Source: Myrica gale (lineage: Eukaryota > Streptophyta > Magnoliopsida > Fagales > Myricaceae). From it: a DNA stretch of 64,000 bases. The stretch is taken from contig OZ005608.1 in the NCBI GenBank assembly GCA_963930655.1, forward strand, positions 12,028,001 through 12,092,000. The letters run 5' to 3'. Below are positions 10,929-21,519 of the stretch, piece by piece (position 1 is the stretch's first letter; the number at the start of each line of letters is the position of its first letter). Position numbers and translations under genes: made by a program. The notes below the pieces were generated by a model. That model was given only the letters and a program-made list of their open reading frames with translations. It did no database searches and had not been told where the DNA came from.

Positions 10929-11206
10929 AACATCTTTTTTACCGCCCCCGAGAAGATTTTCGTGCGGAAAAAATATTTATCTGAACGGGATTAGATTTCC
11001 GCCGGTATTTGGAAACACTCCACTTTTCCGGTGCGAAAAACGAAGACGAAAACTACATGACGAAATTTTGATTTTTCAAAAACTCGGATATTTTTTTGTC
11101 GCAATTCGGCTCGAAAAACCTCTTTCAGCGACGTTGAATACCCGTGAATGGATGTATTTCCCCTGTGAGAGGGATCCATATAAGAAATCATTGCAACAAA
11201 CATAAC

Positions 11207-11325
11207 GGGTGCGATCATACCAGCACTAATGCACCGGATCCCATCAGAACTCCGCAGCTAAGCGTGCTTGGGCGAGAGTAGTACTAGGATGGGTGACCTC
11301 CTGGGAAGTCCTCGTGTTGCACCCC
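11207..11325 (+). rRNA. 5S rRNA: 5S ribosomal RNA
   Basis: T52C but with a class S upstream spacer, so the gene variant is separated here from the V spacer. Confidence 0.95.
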
Positions 11326-11603
11326 AACATCTTTTTTCCCGCACCCGAGAAGATTTTCGTGCGGAAAAAATATTTATCTGAACGGGATTAGATTTCCGCC
11401 GGTATTTGAAAACACTCCACTTTTCCGGTGCGAAAAACGAAGACGAAAACTACATGACGAAATTTTGATTTTTCAAAAACTCGGATATTTTTTTGTCGCA
11501 ATTCGGCTCGAAAAACCTCTTTCAGCGACGTTGAATACCCGTGAATGGATGTATTTCCCCTGTGAGAGGGATCCATATAAGAAATCATTGCAACAAACAT
11601 AAC

Positions 11604-11722
11604 GGGTGCGATCATACCAGCACTAATGCACCGGATCCCATCAGAACTCCGCAGTTAAGCGTGCTTGGGCGAGAGTAGTACTAGGATGGGTGACCTCCTG
11701 GGAAGTCCTCGTGTTGCACCCC
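11604..11722 (+). rRNA. 5S rRNA: 5S ribosomal RNA (last of left arm)
   Basis: Consensus gene; upstream spacer class S. Its downstream spacer is cut at the inversion junction, 137 bp past the gene; the T6 terminator is retained. It converges on the gene at 12108-12226. Confidence 0.97.
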
Positions 11723-11855
11723 AACATCTTTTTTACCGCCCCCGAGAAGATTTTCGTGCGGAAAAAATATTTATCTGAACGGGATTAGATTTCCGCCGGT
11801 ATTTGGAAACACTCCACTTTTCCGGTGCGAAAAACGAAGACGAAAACTACATGAC

Positions 11856-11925
11856 GAAAGAGGTTTTTCACAGGGGAAATACATCCATTCACGGGTATTC
11901 AACGTCGCTGAAAGAGGTTTTTCAC
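11856..11925. other. Array inversion junction with duplicated 16-bp segment
   Basis: Forward-oriented spacer runs to 11859 and inverted-oriented spacer is continuous from 11868. Between them lies a short segment (11856-11871, GAAAGAGGTTTTTCAC) that is repeated exactly at 11910-11925, 54 bp further on, in its normal place in the inverted spacer. The segment overlaps the forward sequence by 4 bp (GAAA, 11856-11859) and the inverted sequence by 4 bp (TCAC, 11868-11871; only 2 bp if the donor had the commoner TTTTTCGC form). The forward TTTCGTCATG complement reappears at 11971-11980, so the arms of the inverted repeat meet around a loop of about 111 bp. The inverted side starts about 39 bp upstream of where the next gene would begin, so that gene and its TATA region are lost. 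Confidence 0.85.
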
Positions 11926-12107
11926 GCCGAATTGCGACAAAAAAATATCCGAGTTTTTGAAAAATCAAAATTTCGTCATGTAGTTTTCGTCTTCTTTTTT
12001 CGCACCGGAAAAGTGGAGTGTTTCCAAATACCGGCGGAAATCTAATCCCGTTCAGATAAATATTTTTTCCGCACGAAAATCTTCTCGGGGGCGGGAAAAA
12101 AGATGTT

Positions 12108-12226
12108 GGGGTGCAACACGAGGACTTCCCAGGAGGTCACCCATCCTAGTACTACTCTCGCCCAAGCACGCTTAACTGCGGAGTTCTGATGGGATCCGGT
12201 GCATTAGTGATGGTATGATCGCACCC
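12108..12226 (-). rRNA. 5S rRNA: 5S ribosomal RNA (first of right arm)
   Basis: G17T, a private change; upstream spacer class F. Downstream it faces the inversion junction. Confidence 0.94.
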
Positions 12227-12504
12227 GTTATGTTTGTTGCAATGATTTCTTATATGGATCCCTCTCACAGGGGAAATACATCCATTCACGGGTATTCAAC
12301 GTCGCTGAAAGAGGTTTTTCGCGCCGAATTGCGACAAAAAAATATCCGAGTTTTTGAAAAATCAAAATTTCGTCATGTAGTTTTCGTCTTCTTTTTTCGC
12401 ACCGGAAAAGTGGAGTGTTTTCAAATACCGGCGGAAATCTAATCCCGTTCAGATAAATATTTTTTCCGCACGAAAATCTTCTCGGGGGCGGGAAAAAAGA
12501 TGTT

Positions 12505-12566
12505 GGGGTGCAACCCTGCGGAGTTCTGATGGGATCCGGTGCATTAGTGCTGGTATGATCGCACCC
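12505..12566 (-). pseudogene. 5S rRNA pseudogene, internal promoter deleted
   Basis: Only 62 nt remain. RNA positions 1-51 are joined to 110-119 through one extra G, so 58 nt (52-109) are lost. That removes nearly all of box A and all of the intermediate element and box C, so TFIIIA should not bind and the RNA could not fold as 5S. The TATA motif, start and T6 are still present. The upstream spacer mixes class V (-7 C) with class F (-166 A). The unit is 340 bp. Confidence 0.93.
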
Positions 12567-12844
12567 GTTATGGTTGTTGCAATGATTTCTTATATGGATC
12601 CCTCTCACAGGGGAAATACATCCATTCACGGGTATTCAACGTCGCTGAAAGAGGTTTTTCGCGCCGAATTGCGACAAAAAAATATCCGAGTTTTTGAAAA
12701 ATCAAAATTTCGTCATGTAGTTTTCGTCTTCTTTTTTCGCACCGGAAAAGTGGAGTGTTTTCAAATACCGGCGGAAATCTAATCCCGTTCAGATAAATAT
12801 TTTTTCCGCACGAAAATCTTCTCGGGGGCGGGAAAAAAGATGTT

Positions 12845-12906
12845 GGGGTGCAACCCTGCGGAGTTCTGATGGGATCCGGTGCAATAGTGCTGGTATGATC
12901 GCACCC
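12845..12906 (-). pseudogene. 5S rRNA pseudogene, internal promoter deleted (second copy)
   Basis: Same breakpoints and same extra G as the copy at 12505-12566, so the two descend from one deletion followed by duplication. It also has A23T and a T to C at -4. Its upstream spacer is class V with one A missing from the run at 13016-13021, giving a 396-bp step to the next gene. Confidence 0.93.
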
Positions 12907-13171
12907 GTTGTGGTTGTTGCAATGATTTCTTATATGGATCCCTCTCACAGGGGAAATACATCCATTCACGGGTATTCAACGTCGCTGAAAGAGGTTTTTC
13001 GCGCCGAATTGCTACAAAAAATATCGGAGTTTTTGAAAAATCAAAATTTCGTCATGTAGTTTTCGTCTTCGTTTTTCGCACCGGAAAAGTGGAGTGTTTC
13101 CAAATACCGGCGGAAATCTAATCCCGTTCAGATAAATATTTTTTCCGCACGAAAATCTTCTCGGGGGCGGT

Positions 13172-13177
13172 AAAAAA
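13172..13177 (-). terminator. Pol III T6 terminator (representative, - arm)
   Basis: Six A on the + strand, so T6 in the sense of the gene, 7 nt past its 3' end. The next base in sense is A (T at 13171), the form usual in many left-arm units but rare in this arm. Confidence 0.86.
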
Positions 13178-13183
13178 GATGTT

Positions 13184-13302
13184 GGGGTGCAACACGAGGA
13201 CTTCCCAGGAGGTCACCCATCCTAGTACTACTCTCGCCCAAGCACGCTTAACTGCGGAGTTCTGATGGGATCCGGTGCATTAGTGCTGGTATGATCGCAC
13301 CC
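13184..13302 (-). rRNA. 5S rRNA: 5S ribosomal RNA
   Basis: Consensus gene; upstream spacer class F with the TTTTTCAC form (near 13397) also seen at the inversion junction. Confidence 0.96.
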
Positions 13303-13330
13303 GTTATGTTTGTTGCAATGATTTCTTATA
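13303..13330 (-). promoter_or_regulatory. 5S upstream promoter (representative, - arm)
   Basis: Read on the - strand, TATAA lies at 13330-13326 (-28 to -24) upstream of the gene ending at 13302, followed by GC at -14/-13 and C at -1, the same layout as in the left arm. Confidence 0.83.
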
Positions 13331-13580
13331 TGGATCCCTCTCACAGGGGAAATACATCCATTCACGGGTATTCAACGTCGCTGAAAGAGGTTTTTCACGC
13401 CGAATTGCGACAAAAAAATATCCGAGTTTTTGAAAAATCAAAATTTCGTCATGTAGTTTTCGTCTTCTTTTTTCGCACCGGAAAAGTGGAGTGTTTCCAA
13501 ATACCGGCGGAAATCTAATCCCGTTTAGATAAATATTTTTTCCGCACGAAAATCTTCTCGGGGGCGGGAAAAAAGATGTT

Positions 13581-13699
13581 GGGGTGCAACACGAGGACTT
13601 CCCAGGAGGTCACCCATCCTAGTACTACTCTCGCCCAAGCACGCTTAACTGCGGAGTTCTGATGGGATCCGGTGCATTAGTGCTGGTATTATCGCACCC
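13581..13699 (-). rRNA. 5S rRNA: 5S ribosomal RNA
   Basis: C10A in helix I, a private change expected to disturb pairing; upstream spacer class S. Confidence 0.94.
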
Positions 13700-13977
13700 G
13701 TTATGTTTGTTGCAATGATTTCTTATATGGATCCCTCTCACAGGGGAAATACATCCATTCACGGGTATTCAACGTCGCTGAAAGAGGTTTTTCGCGCCGA
13801 ATTGCGACAAAAAAATATCCGAGTTTTTGAAAAATCAAAATTTCGTCATGTAGTTTTCGTCTTCGTTTTTCGCACCGGAAAAGTGGAGTGTTTTCAAATA
13901 CCGGCGGAAATCTAATCCCGTTCAGATAAATATTTTTTCCGCACGAAAATCTTCTCGGGGGCGGGAAAAAAGATGTT

Positions 13978-14096
13978 GGGGTGCAACACGAGGACTTCCC
14001 AGGAGGTCACCCATCCTAGTACTACTCTCGCCCAAGCACGCTTAACTGCGGAGTTCTGATGGGATCCGGTGCATTAGTGCTGGTATGATCGCACCC
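13978..14096 (-). rRNA. 5S rRNA: 5S ribosomal RNA
   Basis: Consensus gene; upstream spacer class S. Confidence 0.97.
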
Positions 14097-14374
14097 GTTA
14101 TGTTTGTTGCAATGATTTCTTATATGGATCCCTCTCACAGGGGAAATACATCCATTCACGGGTATTCAACGTCGCTGAAAGAGGTTTTTCGCGCCGAATT
14201 GCGACAAAAAAATATCCGAGTTTTTGAAAAATCAAAATTTCGTCATGTAGTTTTCGTCTTCGTTTTTCGCACCGGAAAAGTGGAGTGTTTCCAAATACCG
14301 GCGGAAATCTAATCCCGTTCAGATAAATATTTTTTCCGCACGAAAATCTTCTCGGGGGCGGGAAAAAAGATGTT

Positions 14375-14493
14375 GGGGTGCAACACGAGGACTTCCCAGG
14401 AGGTCACCCATCCTAGTACTACTCTCGCCCAAGCACGCTTAACTGCGGAGTTCTGATGGGATCCGGTGCATTAGTGCTGGTATGATCGCACCC
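14375..14493 (-). rRNA. 5S rRNA: 5S ribosomal RNA
   Basis: Consensus gene; upstream spacer class S. Confidence 0.97.
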
Positions 14494-14771
14494 GTTATGT
14501 TTGTTGCAATGATTTCTTATATGGATCCCTCTCACAGGGGAAATACATCCATTCACGGGTATTCAACGTCGCTGAAAGAGGTTTTTCGAGCCGAATTGCG
14601 ACAAAAAAATATCCGAGTTTTTGAAAAATCAAAATTTCGTCATGTAGTTTTCGTCTTCGTTTTTCGCACCGGAAAAGTGGAGTGTTTTCAAATACCGGCG
14701 GAAATCTAATCCCGTTCAGATAAATATTTTTTCCGCACGAAAATCTTCTCGGGGGCGGGAAAAAAGATGTT

Positions 14772-14890
14772 GGGGTGCAACACGAGGACTTCCCAGGAGG
14801 TCACCCATCCTAGTACTACTCTCGCCCAAGCACGCTTAACTGCGGAGTTCTGATGGGATCCGGTGCATTAGTGCTGGTATGATCGCACCC
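14772..14890 (-). rRNA. 5S rRNA: 5S ribosomal RNA
   Basis: Consensus gene; upstream spacer class F. Start of the first 10-unit block. Confidence 0.97.
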
Positions 14891-15168
14891 GTTATGTTTG
14901 TTGCAATGATTTCTTATATGGATCCCTCTCACAGGGGAAATACATCCATTCACGGGTATTCAACGTCGCTGAAAGAGGTTTTTCGCGCCGAATTGCGACA
15001 AAAAAATATCCGAGTTTTTGAAAAATCAAAATTTCGTCATGTAGTTTTCGTCTTCTTTTTTCGCACCGGAAAAGTGGAGTGTTTCCAAATACCGGCGGAA
15101 ATCTAATCCCGTTCAGATAAATATTTTTTCCGCACGAAAATCTTCTCGGGGGCGGGAAAAAAGATGTT

Positions 15169-15287
15169 GGGGTGCAACACGAGGACTTCCCAGGAGGTCA
15201 CCCATCCTAGTACTACTCTCGCCCAAGCACGCTTAACTGCGGAGTTCTGATGGGATCCGGTGCATTAGTGCTGGTATGATCGCACCC
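15169..15287 (-). rRNA. 5S rRNA: 5S ribosomal RNA
   Basis: Consensus gene; upstream spacer class S. Confidence 0.97.
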
Positions 15288-15565
15288 GTTATGTTTGTTG
15301 CAATGATTTCTTATATGGATCCCTCTCACAGGGGAAATACATCCATTCACGGGTATTCAACGTCGCTGAAAGAGGTTTTTCGAGCCGAATTGCGACAAAA
15401 AAATATCCGAGTTTTTGAAAAATCAAAATTTCGTCATGTAGTTTTCGTCTTCGTTTTTCGCACCGGAAAAGTGGAGTGTTTTCAAATACCGGCGGAAATC
15501 TAATCCCGTTCAGATAAATATTTTTTCCGCACGAAAATCTTCTCGGGGGCGGGAAAAAAGATGTT

Positions 15566-15684
15566 GGGGTGCAACACGAGGACTTCCCAGGAGGTCACCC
15601 ATCCTAGTACTACTCTCGCCCAAGCACGCTTAACTGCGGAGTTCTGATGGGATCCGGTGCATTAGTGCTGGTATGATCGCACCC
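15566..15684 (-). rRNA. 5S rRNA: 5S ribosomal RNA
   Basis: Consensus gene; upstream spacer class A. Confidence 0.97.
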
Positions 15685-15962
15685 GCTATGTTTGTTGCAA
15701 TGATTTCTTATATGGATCCCTCTCACAGGGGAAATACATCCATTCACGGGTATTCAACGTCGCTGAAAGAGGTTTTTCGAGCCGAATTGCGACAAAAAAA
15801 TATCCGAGTTTTTGAAAAATCAAAATTTCGTCATGTAGTTTTCGTCTTCGTTTTTCGCACCGGAAAAGTGGAGTGTTTTCAAATACCGGCGGAAATCTAA
15901 TCCCGTTCAGATAAATATTTTTTCCGCACGAAAATCTTCTCGGGGGCGGGAAAAAAGATGTT

Positions 15963-16081
15963 GGGGTGCAACACGAGGACTTCCCAGGAGGTCACCCATC
16001 CTAGTACTACTCTCGCCCAAGCACGCTTAACTGCGGAGTTCTGATGGGATCCGGTGCATTAGTGCTGGTATGATCGCACCC
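15963..16081 (-). rRNA. 5S rRNA: 5S ribosomal RNA
   Basis: Consensus gene; upstream spacer class V with the C to A at 16338. Confidence 0.97.
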
Positions 16082-16359
16082 GTTATGGTTGTTGCAATGA
16101 TTTCTTATATGGATCCCTCTCACAGGGGAAATACATCCATTCACGGGTATTCAACGTCGCTGAAAGAGGTTTTTCGCGCCGAATTGCTACAAAAAAATAT
16201 CGGAGTTTTTGAAAAATCAAAATTTCGTCATGTAGTTTTCGTCTTCGTTTTTCGCACCGGAAAAGTGGAGTGTTTTCAAATACCGGCGGAAATCTAATCC
16301 CGTTCAGATAAATATTTTTTCCGCACGAAAATCTTCTAGGGGGCGGGAAAAAAGATGTT

Positions 16360-16478
16360 GGGGTGCAACACGAGGACTTCCCAGGAGGTCACCCATCCTA
16401 GTACTACTCTCGCCCAAGCACGCTTAACTGCGGAGTTCTGATGGGATCCGGTGCATTAGTGCTGGTATGATCGCACCC
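16360..16478 (-). rRNA. 5S rRNA: 5S ribosomal RNA
   Basis: Consensus gene; upstream spacer class F. Confidence 0.97.
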
Positions 16479-16756
16479 GTTATGTTTGTTGCAATGATTT
16501 CTTATATGGATCCCTCTCACAGGGGAAATACATCCATTCACGGGTATTCAACGTCGCTGAAAGAGGTTTTTCGCGCCGAATTGCGACAAAAAAATATCCG
16601 AGTTTTTGAAAAATCAAAATTTCGTCATGTAGTTTTCGTCTTCTTTTTTCGCACCGGAAAAGTGGAGTGTTTCCAAATACCGGCGGAAATCTAATCCCGT
16701 TCAGATAAATATTTTTTCCGCACGAAAATCTTCTCGGGGGCGGGAAAAAAGATGTT

Positions 16757-16875
16757 GGGGTGCAACACGAGGACTTCCCAGGAGGTCACCCATCCTAGTA
16801 CTACTCTCGCCCAAGCACGCTTAACTGCGGAGTTCTGATGGGATCCGGTGCATTAGTGCTGGTATGATCGCACCC
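16757..16875 (-). rRNA. 5S rRNA: 5S ribosomal RNA
   Basis: Consensus gene; upstream spacer class C. Confidence 0.97.
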
Positions 16876-17153
16876 GTTATGTTTGTTGCAATGATTTCTT
16901 ATATGGATCCCTCTCACAGGGGAAATACATGCATTCACGGGTATTCAACGTCGCTGAAAGAGGTTTTTCGAGCCGAATTGCGACAAAAAAATATCCGAGT
17001 TTTTGAAAAATCAAAATTTCGTCATGTAGTTTTCGTCTTCGTTTTTCGCACCGGAAAAGTGGAGTGTTTTCAAATACCGGCGGAAATCTAATCCCGTTCA
17101 GATAAATATTTTTTCCGCACGAAAATCTTCTCGGGGGCGGGAAAAAAGATGTT

Positions 17154-17272
17154 GGGGTGCAACACGAGGACTTCCCAGGAGGTCACCCATCCTAGTACTA
17201 CTCTCGCCCAAGCACGCTTAACTGCGGAGTTCTGATGGGATCCGGTGCATTAGTGCTGGTATGATCGCACCC
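17154..17272 (-). rRNA. 5S rRNA: 5S ribosomal RNA
   Basis: Consensus gene; upstream spacer class LF with a 1-bp deletion at 17427-17429, giving a 396-bp step. Confidence 0.97.
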
Positions 17273-17549
17273 GTTATGTTTGTTGCAATGATTTCTTATA
17301 TGGATCCCTCTCACAGGGGAAATACATCCATTCACGGGTATTCAACGTCGCTGAAAGAGCTTTTTCGCGCCGAATTGCGACAAAAAAATATCCGAGTTTT
17401 TGAAAAATCAAAATTTCGTCATGTAGTTTCGTCTTCTTTTTTCGCACCGGAAAAGTGGAGTGTTTCCAAATACCGGCGGAAATCTAATCCCGTTCAGATA
17501 AATATTTTTTCCGCACGAAAATCTTCTCGGGGGCGGGAAAAAAGATGTT

Positions 17550-17668
17550 GGGGTGCAACACGAGGACTTCCCAGGAGGTCACCCATCCTAGTACTACTCT
17601 CGCCCAAGCACGCTTAACTGCGGAGTTCTGATGGGATCCGGTGCATTAGTGCTGGTATGATCGCACCC
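17550..17668 (-). rRNA. 5S rRNA: 5S ribosomal RNA
   Basis: Consensus gene; upstream spacer class S. Confidence 0.97.
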
Positions 17669-17946
17669 GTTATGTTTGTTGCAATGATTTCTTATATGGA
17701 TCCCTCTCACAGGGGAAATACATCCATTCACGGGTATTCAACGTCGCTGAAAGAGGTTTTTCGAGCCGAATTGCGACAAAAAAATATCCGAGTTTTTGAA
17801 AAATCAAAATTTCGTCATGTAGTTTTCGTCTTCGTTTTTCGCACCGGAAAAGTGGAGTGTTTTCAAATACCGGCGGAAATCTAATCCCGTTCAGATAAAT
17901 ATTTTTTCCGCACGAAAATCTTCTCGGGGGCGGGAAAAAAGATGTT

Positions 17947-18065
17947 GGGGTGCAACACGAGGACTTCCCAGGAGGTCACCCATCCCAGTACTACTCTCGC
18001 CCAAGCACGCTTAACTGCGGAGTTCTGATGGGATCCGGTGCATTAGTGCTGGTATGATCGCACCC
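17947..18065 (-). rRNA. 5S rRNA: 5S ribosomal RNA
   Basis: A80G, the copy of this variant nearest the junction; upstream spacer class F. Confidence 0.96.
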
Positions 18066-18343
18066 GTTATGTTTGTTGCAATGATTTCTTATATGGATCC
18101 CTCTCACAGGGGAAATACATCCATTCACGGGTATTCAACGTCGCTGAAAGAGGTTTTTCGCGCCGAATTGCGACAAAAAAATATCCGAGTTTTTGAAAAA
18201 TCAAAATTTCGTCATGTAGTTTTCGTCTTCTTTTTTCGCACCGGAAAAGTGGAGTGTTTCCAAATACCGGCGGAAATCTAATCCCGTTCAGATAAATATT
18301 TTTTCCGCACGAAAATCTTCTCGGGGGCGGGAAAAAAGATGTT

Positions 18344-18462
18344 GGGGTGCAACACGAGGACTTCCCAGGAGGTCACCCATCCTAGTACTACTCTCGCCCA
18401 AGCACGCTTAACTGCGGAGTTCTGATGGGATCCGGTGCATTAGTGCTGGTATGATCGCACCC
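18344..18462 (-). rRNA. 5S rRNA: 5S ribosomal RNA
   Basis: Consensus gene; upstream spacer class C. Confidence 0.97.
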
Positions 18463-18740
18463 GTTATGTTTGTTGCAATGATTTCTTATATGGATCCCTC
18501 TCACAGGGGAAATACATGCATTCACGGGTATTCAACGTCGCTGAAAGAGGTTTTTCGAGCCGAATTGCGACAAAAAAATATCCGAGTTTTTGAAAAATCA
18601 AAATTTCGTCATGTAGTTTTCGTCTTCGTTTTTCGCACCGGAAAAGTGGAGTGTTTTCAAATACCGGCGGAAATCTAATCCCGTTCAGATAAATATTTTT
18701 TCCGCACGAAAATCTTCTCGGGGGCGGGAAAAAAGATGTT

Positions 18741-18859
18741 GGGGTGCAACACGAGGACTTCCCAGGAGGTCACCCATCCTAGTACTACTCTCGCCCAAGC
18801 ACGCTTAACTGCGGAGTTCTGATGGGATCCGGTGCATTAGTGCTGGTATGATCGCACCC
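18741..18859 (-). rRNA. 5S rRNA: 5S ribosomal RNA
   Basis: Consensus gene; upstream spacer class F. Start of the second 10-unit block. Confidence 0.97.
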
Positions 18860-19137
18860 GTTATGTTTGTTGCAATGATTTCTTATATGGATCCCTCTCA
18901 CAGGGGAAATACATCCATTCACGGGTATTCAACGTCGCTGAAAGAGGTTTTTCGCGCCGAATTGCGACAAAAAAATATCCGAGTTTTTGAAAAATCAAAA
19001 TTTCGTCATGTAGTTTTCGTCTTCTTTTTTCGCACCGGAAAAGTGGAGTGTTTCCAAATACCGGCGGAAATCTAATCCCGTTCAGATAAATATTTTTTCC
19101 GCACGAAAATCTTCTCGGGGGCGGGAAAAAAGATGTT

Positions 19138-19256
19138 GGGGTGCAACACGAGGACTTCCCAGGAGGTCACCCATCCTAGTACTACTCTCGCCCAAGCACG
19201 CTTAACTGCGGAGTTCTGATGGGATCCGGTGCATTAGTGCTGGTATGATCGCACCC
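19138..19256 (-). rRNA. 5S rRNA: 5S ribosomal RNA
   Basis: Consensus gene; upstream spacer class S. Confidence 0.97.
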
Positions 19257-19534
19257 GTTATGTTTGTTGCAATGATTTCTTATATGGATCCCTCTCACAG
19301 GGGAAATACATCCATTCACGGGTATTCAACGTCGCTGAAAGAGGTTTTTCGAGCCGAATTGCGACAAAAAAATATCCGAGTTTTTGAAAAATCAAAATTT
19401 CGTCATGTAGTTTTCGTCTTCGTTTTTCGCACCGGAAAAGTGGAGTGTTTTCAAATACCGGCGGAAATCTAATCCCGTTCAGATAAATATTTTTTCCGCA
19501 CGAAAATCTTCTCGGGGGCGGGAAAAAAGATGTT

Positions 19535-19653
19535 GGGGTGCAACACGAGGACTTCCCAGGAGGTCACCCATCCTAGTACTACTCTCGCCCAAGCACGCTT
19601 AACTGCGGAGTTCTGATGGGATCCGGTGCATTAGTGCTGGTATGATCGCACCC
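19535..19653 (-). rRNA. 5S rRNA: 5S ribosomal RNA
   Basis: Consensus gene; upstream spacer class A. Confidence 0.97.
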
Positions 19654-19931
19654 GCTATGTTTGTTGCAATGATTTCTTATATGGATCCCTCTCACAGGGG
19701 AAATACATCCATTCACGGGTATTCAACGTCGCTGAAAGAGGTTTTTCGAGCCGAATTGCGACAAAAAAATATCCGAGTTTTTGAAAAATCAAAATTTCGT
19801 CATGTAGTTTTCGTCTTCGTTTTTCGCACCGGAAAAGTGGAGTGTTTTCAAATACCGGCGGAAATCTAATCCCGTTCAGATAAATATTTTTTCCGCACGA
19901 AAATCTTCTCGGGGGCGGGAAAAAAGATGTT

Positions 19932-20050
19932 GGGGTGCAACACGAGGACTTCCCAGGAGGTCACCCATCCTAGTACTACTCTCGCCCAAGCACGCTTAAC
20001 TGCGGAGTTCTGATGGGATCCGGTGCATTAGTGCTGGTATGATCGCACCC
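19932..20050 (-). rRNA. 5S rRNA: 5S ribosomal RNA
   Basis: Consensus gene; upstream spacer class V with the C to A at 20307. Confidence 0.97.
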
Positions 20051-20328
20051 GTTATGGTTGTTGCAATGATTTCTTATATGGATCCCTCTCACAGGGGAAA
20101 TACATCCATTCACGGGTATTCAACGTCGCTGAAAGAGGTTTTTCGCGCCGAATTGCTACAAAAAAATATCGGAGTTTTTGAAAAATCAAAATTTCGTCAT
20201 GTAGTTTTCGTCTTCGTTTTTCGCACCGGAAAAGTGGAGTGTTTTCAAATACCGGCGGAAATCTAATCCCGTTCAGATAAATATTTTTTCCGCACGAAAA
20301 TCTTCTAGGGGGCGGGAAAAAAGATGTT

Positions 20329-20447
20329 GGGGTGCAACACGAGGACTTCCCAGGAGGTCACCCATCCTAGTACTACTCTCGCCCAAGCACGCTTAACTGC
20401 GGAGTTCTGATGGGATCCGGTGCATTAGTGCTGGTATGATCGCACCC
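20329..20447 (-). rRNA. 5S rRNA: 5S ribosomal RNA
   Basis: Consensus gene; upstream spacer class F. Confidence 0.97.
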
Positions 20448-20725
20448 GTTATGTTTGTTGCAATGATTTCTTATATGGATCCCTCTCACAGGGGAAATAC
20501 ATCCATTCACGGGTATTCAACGTCGCTGAAAGAGGTTTTTCGCGCCGAATTGCGACAAAAAAATATCCGAGTTTTTGAAAAATCAAAATTTCGTCATGTA
20601 GTTTTCGTCTTCTTTTTTCGCACCGGAAAAGTGGAGTGTTTCCAAATACCGGCGGAAATCTAATCCCGTTCAGATAAATATTTTTTCCGCACGAAAATCT
20701 TCTCGGGGGCGGGAAAAAAGATGTT

Positions 20726-20844
20726 GGGGTGCAACACGAGGACTTCCCAGGAGGTCACCCATCCTAGTACTACTCTCGCCCAAGCACGCTTAACTGCGGA
20801 GTTCTGATGGGATCCGGTGCATTAGTGCTGGTATGATCGCACCC
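20726..20844 (-). rRNA. 5S rRNA: 5S ribosomal RNA
   Basis: Consensus gene; upstream spacer class C. Confidence 0.97.
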
Positions 20845-21122
20845 GTTATGTTTGTTGCAATGATTTCTTATATGGATCCCTCTCACAGGGGAAATACATG
20901 CATTCACGGGTATTCAACGTCGCTGAAAGAGGTTTTTCGAGCCGAATTGCGACAAAAAAATATCCGAGTTTTTGAAAAATCAAAATTTCGTCATGTAGTT
21001 TTCGTCTTCGTTTTTCGCACCGGAAAAGTGGAGTGTTTTCAAATACCGGCGGAAATCTAATCCCGTTCAGATAAATATTTTTTCCGCACGAAAATCTTCT
21101 CGGGGGCGGGAAAAAAGATGTT

Positions 21123-21241
21123 GGGGTGCAACACGAGGACTTCCCAGGAGGTCACCCATCCTAGTACTACTCTCGCCCAAGCACGCTTAACTGCGGAGTT
21201 CTGATGGGATCCGGTGCATTAGTGCTGGTATGATCGCACCC
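21123..21241 (-). rRNA. 5S rRNA: 5S ribosomal RNA
   Basis: Consensus gene; upstream spacer class LF. Confidence 0.97.
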
Positions 21242-21519
21242 GTTATGTTTGTTGCAATGATTTCTTATATGGATCCCTCTCACAGGGGAAATACATCCAT
21301 TCACGGGTATTCAACGTCGCTGAAAGAGCTTTTTCGCGCCGAATTGCGACAAAAAAATATCCGAGTTTTTGAAAAATCAAAATTTCGTCATGTAGTTTTC
21401 GTCTTCTTTTTTCGCACCGGAAAAGTGGAGTGTTTCCAAATACCGGCGGAAATCTAATCCCGTTCAGATAAATATTTTTTCCGCACGAAAATCTTCTCGG
21501 GGGCGGGAAAAAAGATGTT

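Larger units (their letters stand above)
1..11859 (+). repeat. 5S rDNA tandem array, left arm (397-bp units)
   Basis: Thirty genes start at 91 + 397n (n = 0-29) with no length change between any neighbours. The window opens inside a spacer, 90 bp upstream of the first gene, so the array continues to the left. Thirteen genes carry C44A, five G81T, two T52C and ten are consensus. Spacers are mostly class S, with L/LF units in the first 7.2 kb and a single class V unit before the gene at 10810. The arm ends at 11859, where the forward spacer sequence stops 137 bp after the last gene. Confidence 0.97.
14772..18740 (-). repeat. 10-unit higher-order repeat, copy 1
   Basis: Spacer classes run F, S, A, V, F, C, LF, S, F, C. 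A private C to A change at 16338 recurs at 20307 in copy 2. The offset is 3,969 bp, one less than 10 x 397, because this copy has a 1-bp deletion at 17427-17429. Confidence 0.75.

Noticed and set aside
11771..12045. A mobile element or foreign insert at the inversion
   Set aside because: Every base between the two arms is accounted for by forward spacer, inverted spacer or the duplicated 16-bp patch. No terminal repeats, target-site duplication or foreign sequence is seen.
11604..12226. Inversion as a pure assembly artefact
   Set aside because: It cannot be excluded from sequence alone. However, the patch, the two microhomologies and the different variant content on each side are not what a simple collapsed or flipped contig join would produce.
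12228..12969. Two overlapping 133-codon frames on the - strand around the pseudogenes
   Set aside because: They arise because the 58-nt deletion removes stops within the 5S gene. They run through rRNA and spacer sequence and have no coding signature.
17261..17617. A 118-codon frame on the + strand
   Set aside because: It is the recurring 75-codon antisense frame extended by a 1-bp spacer deletion at 17427-17429.
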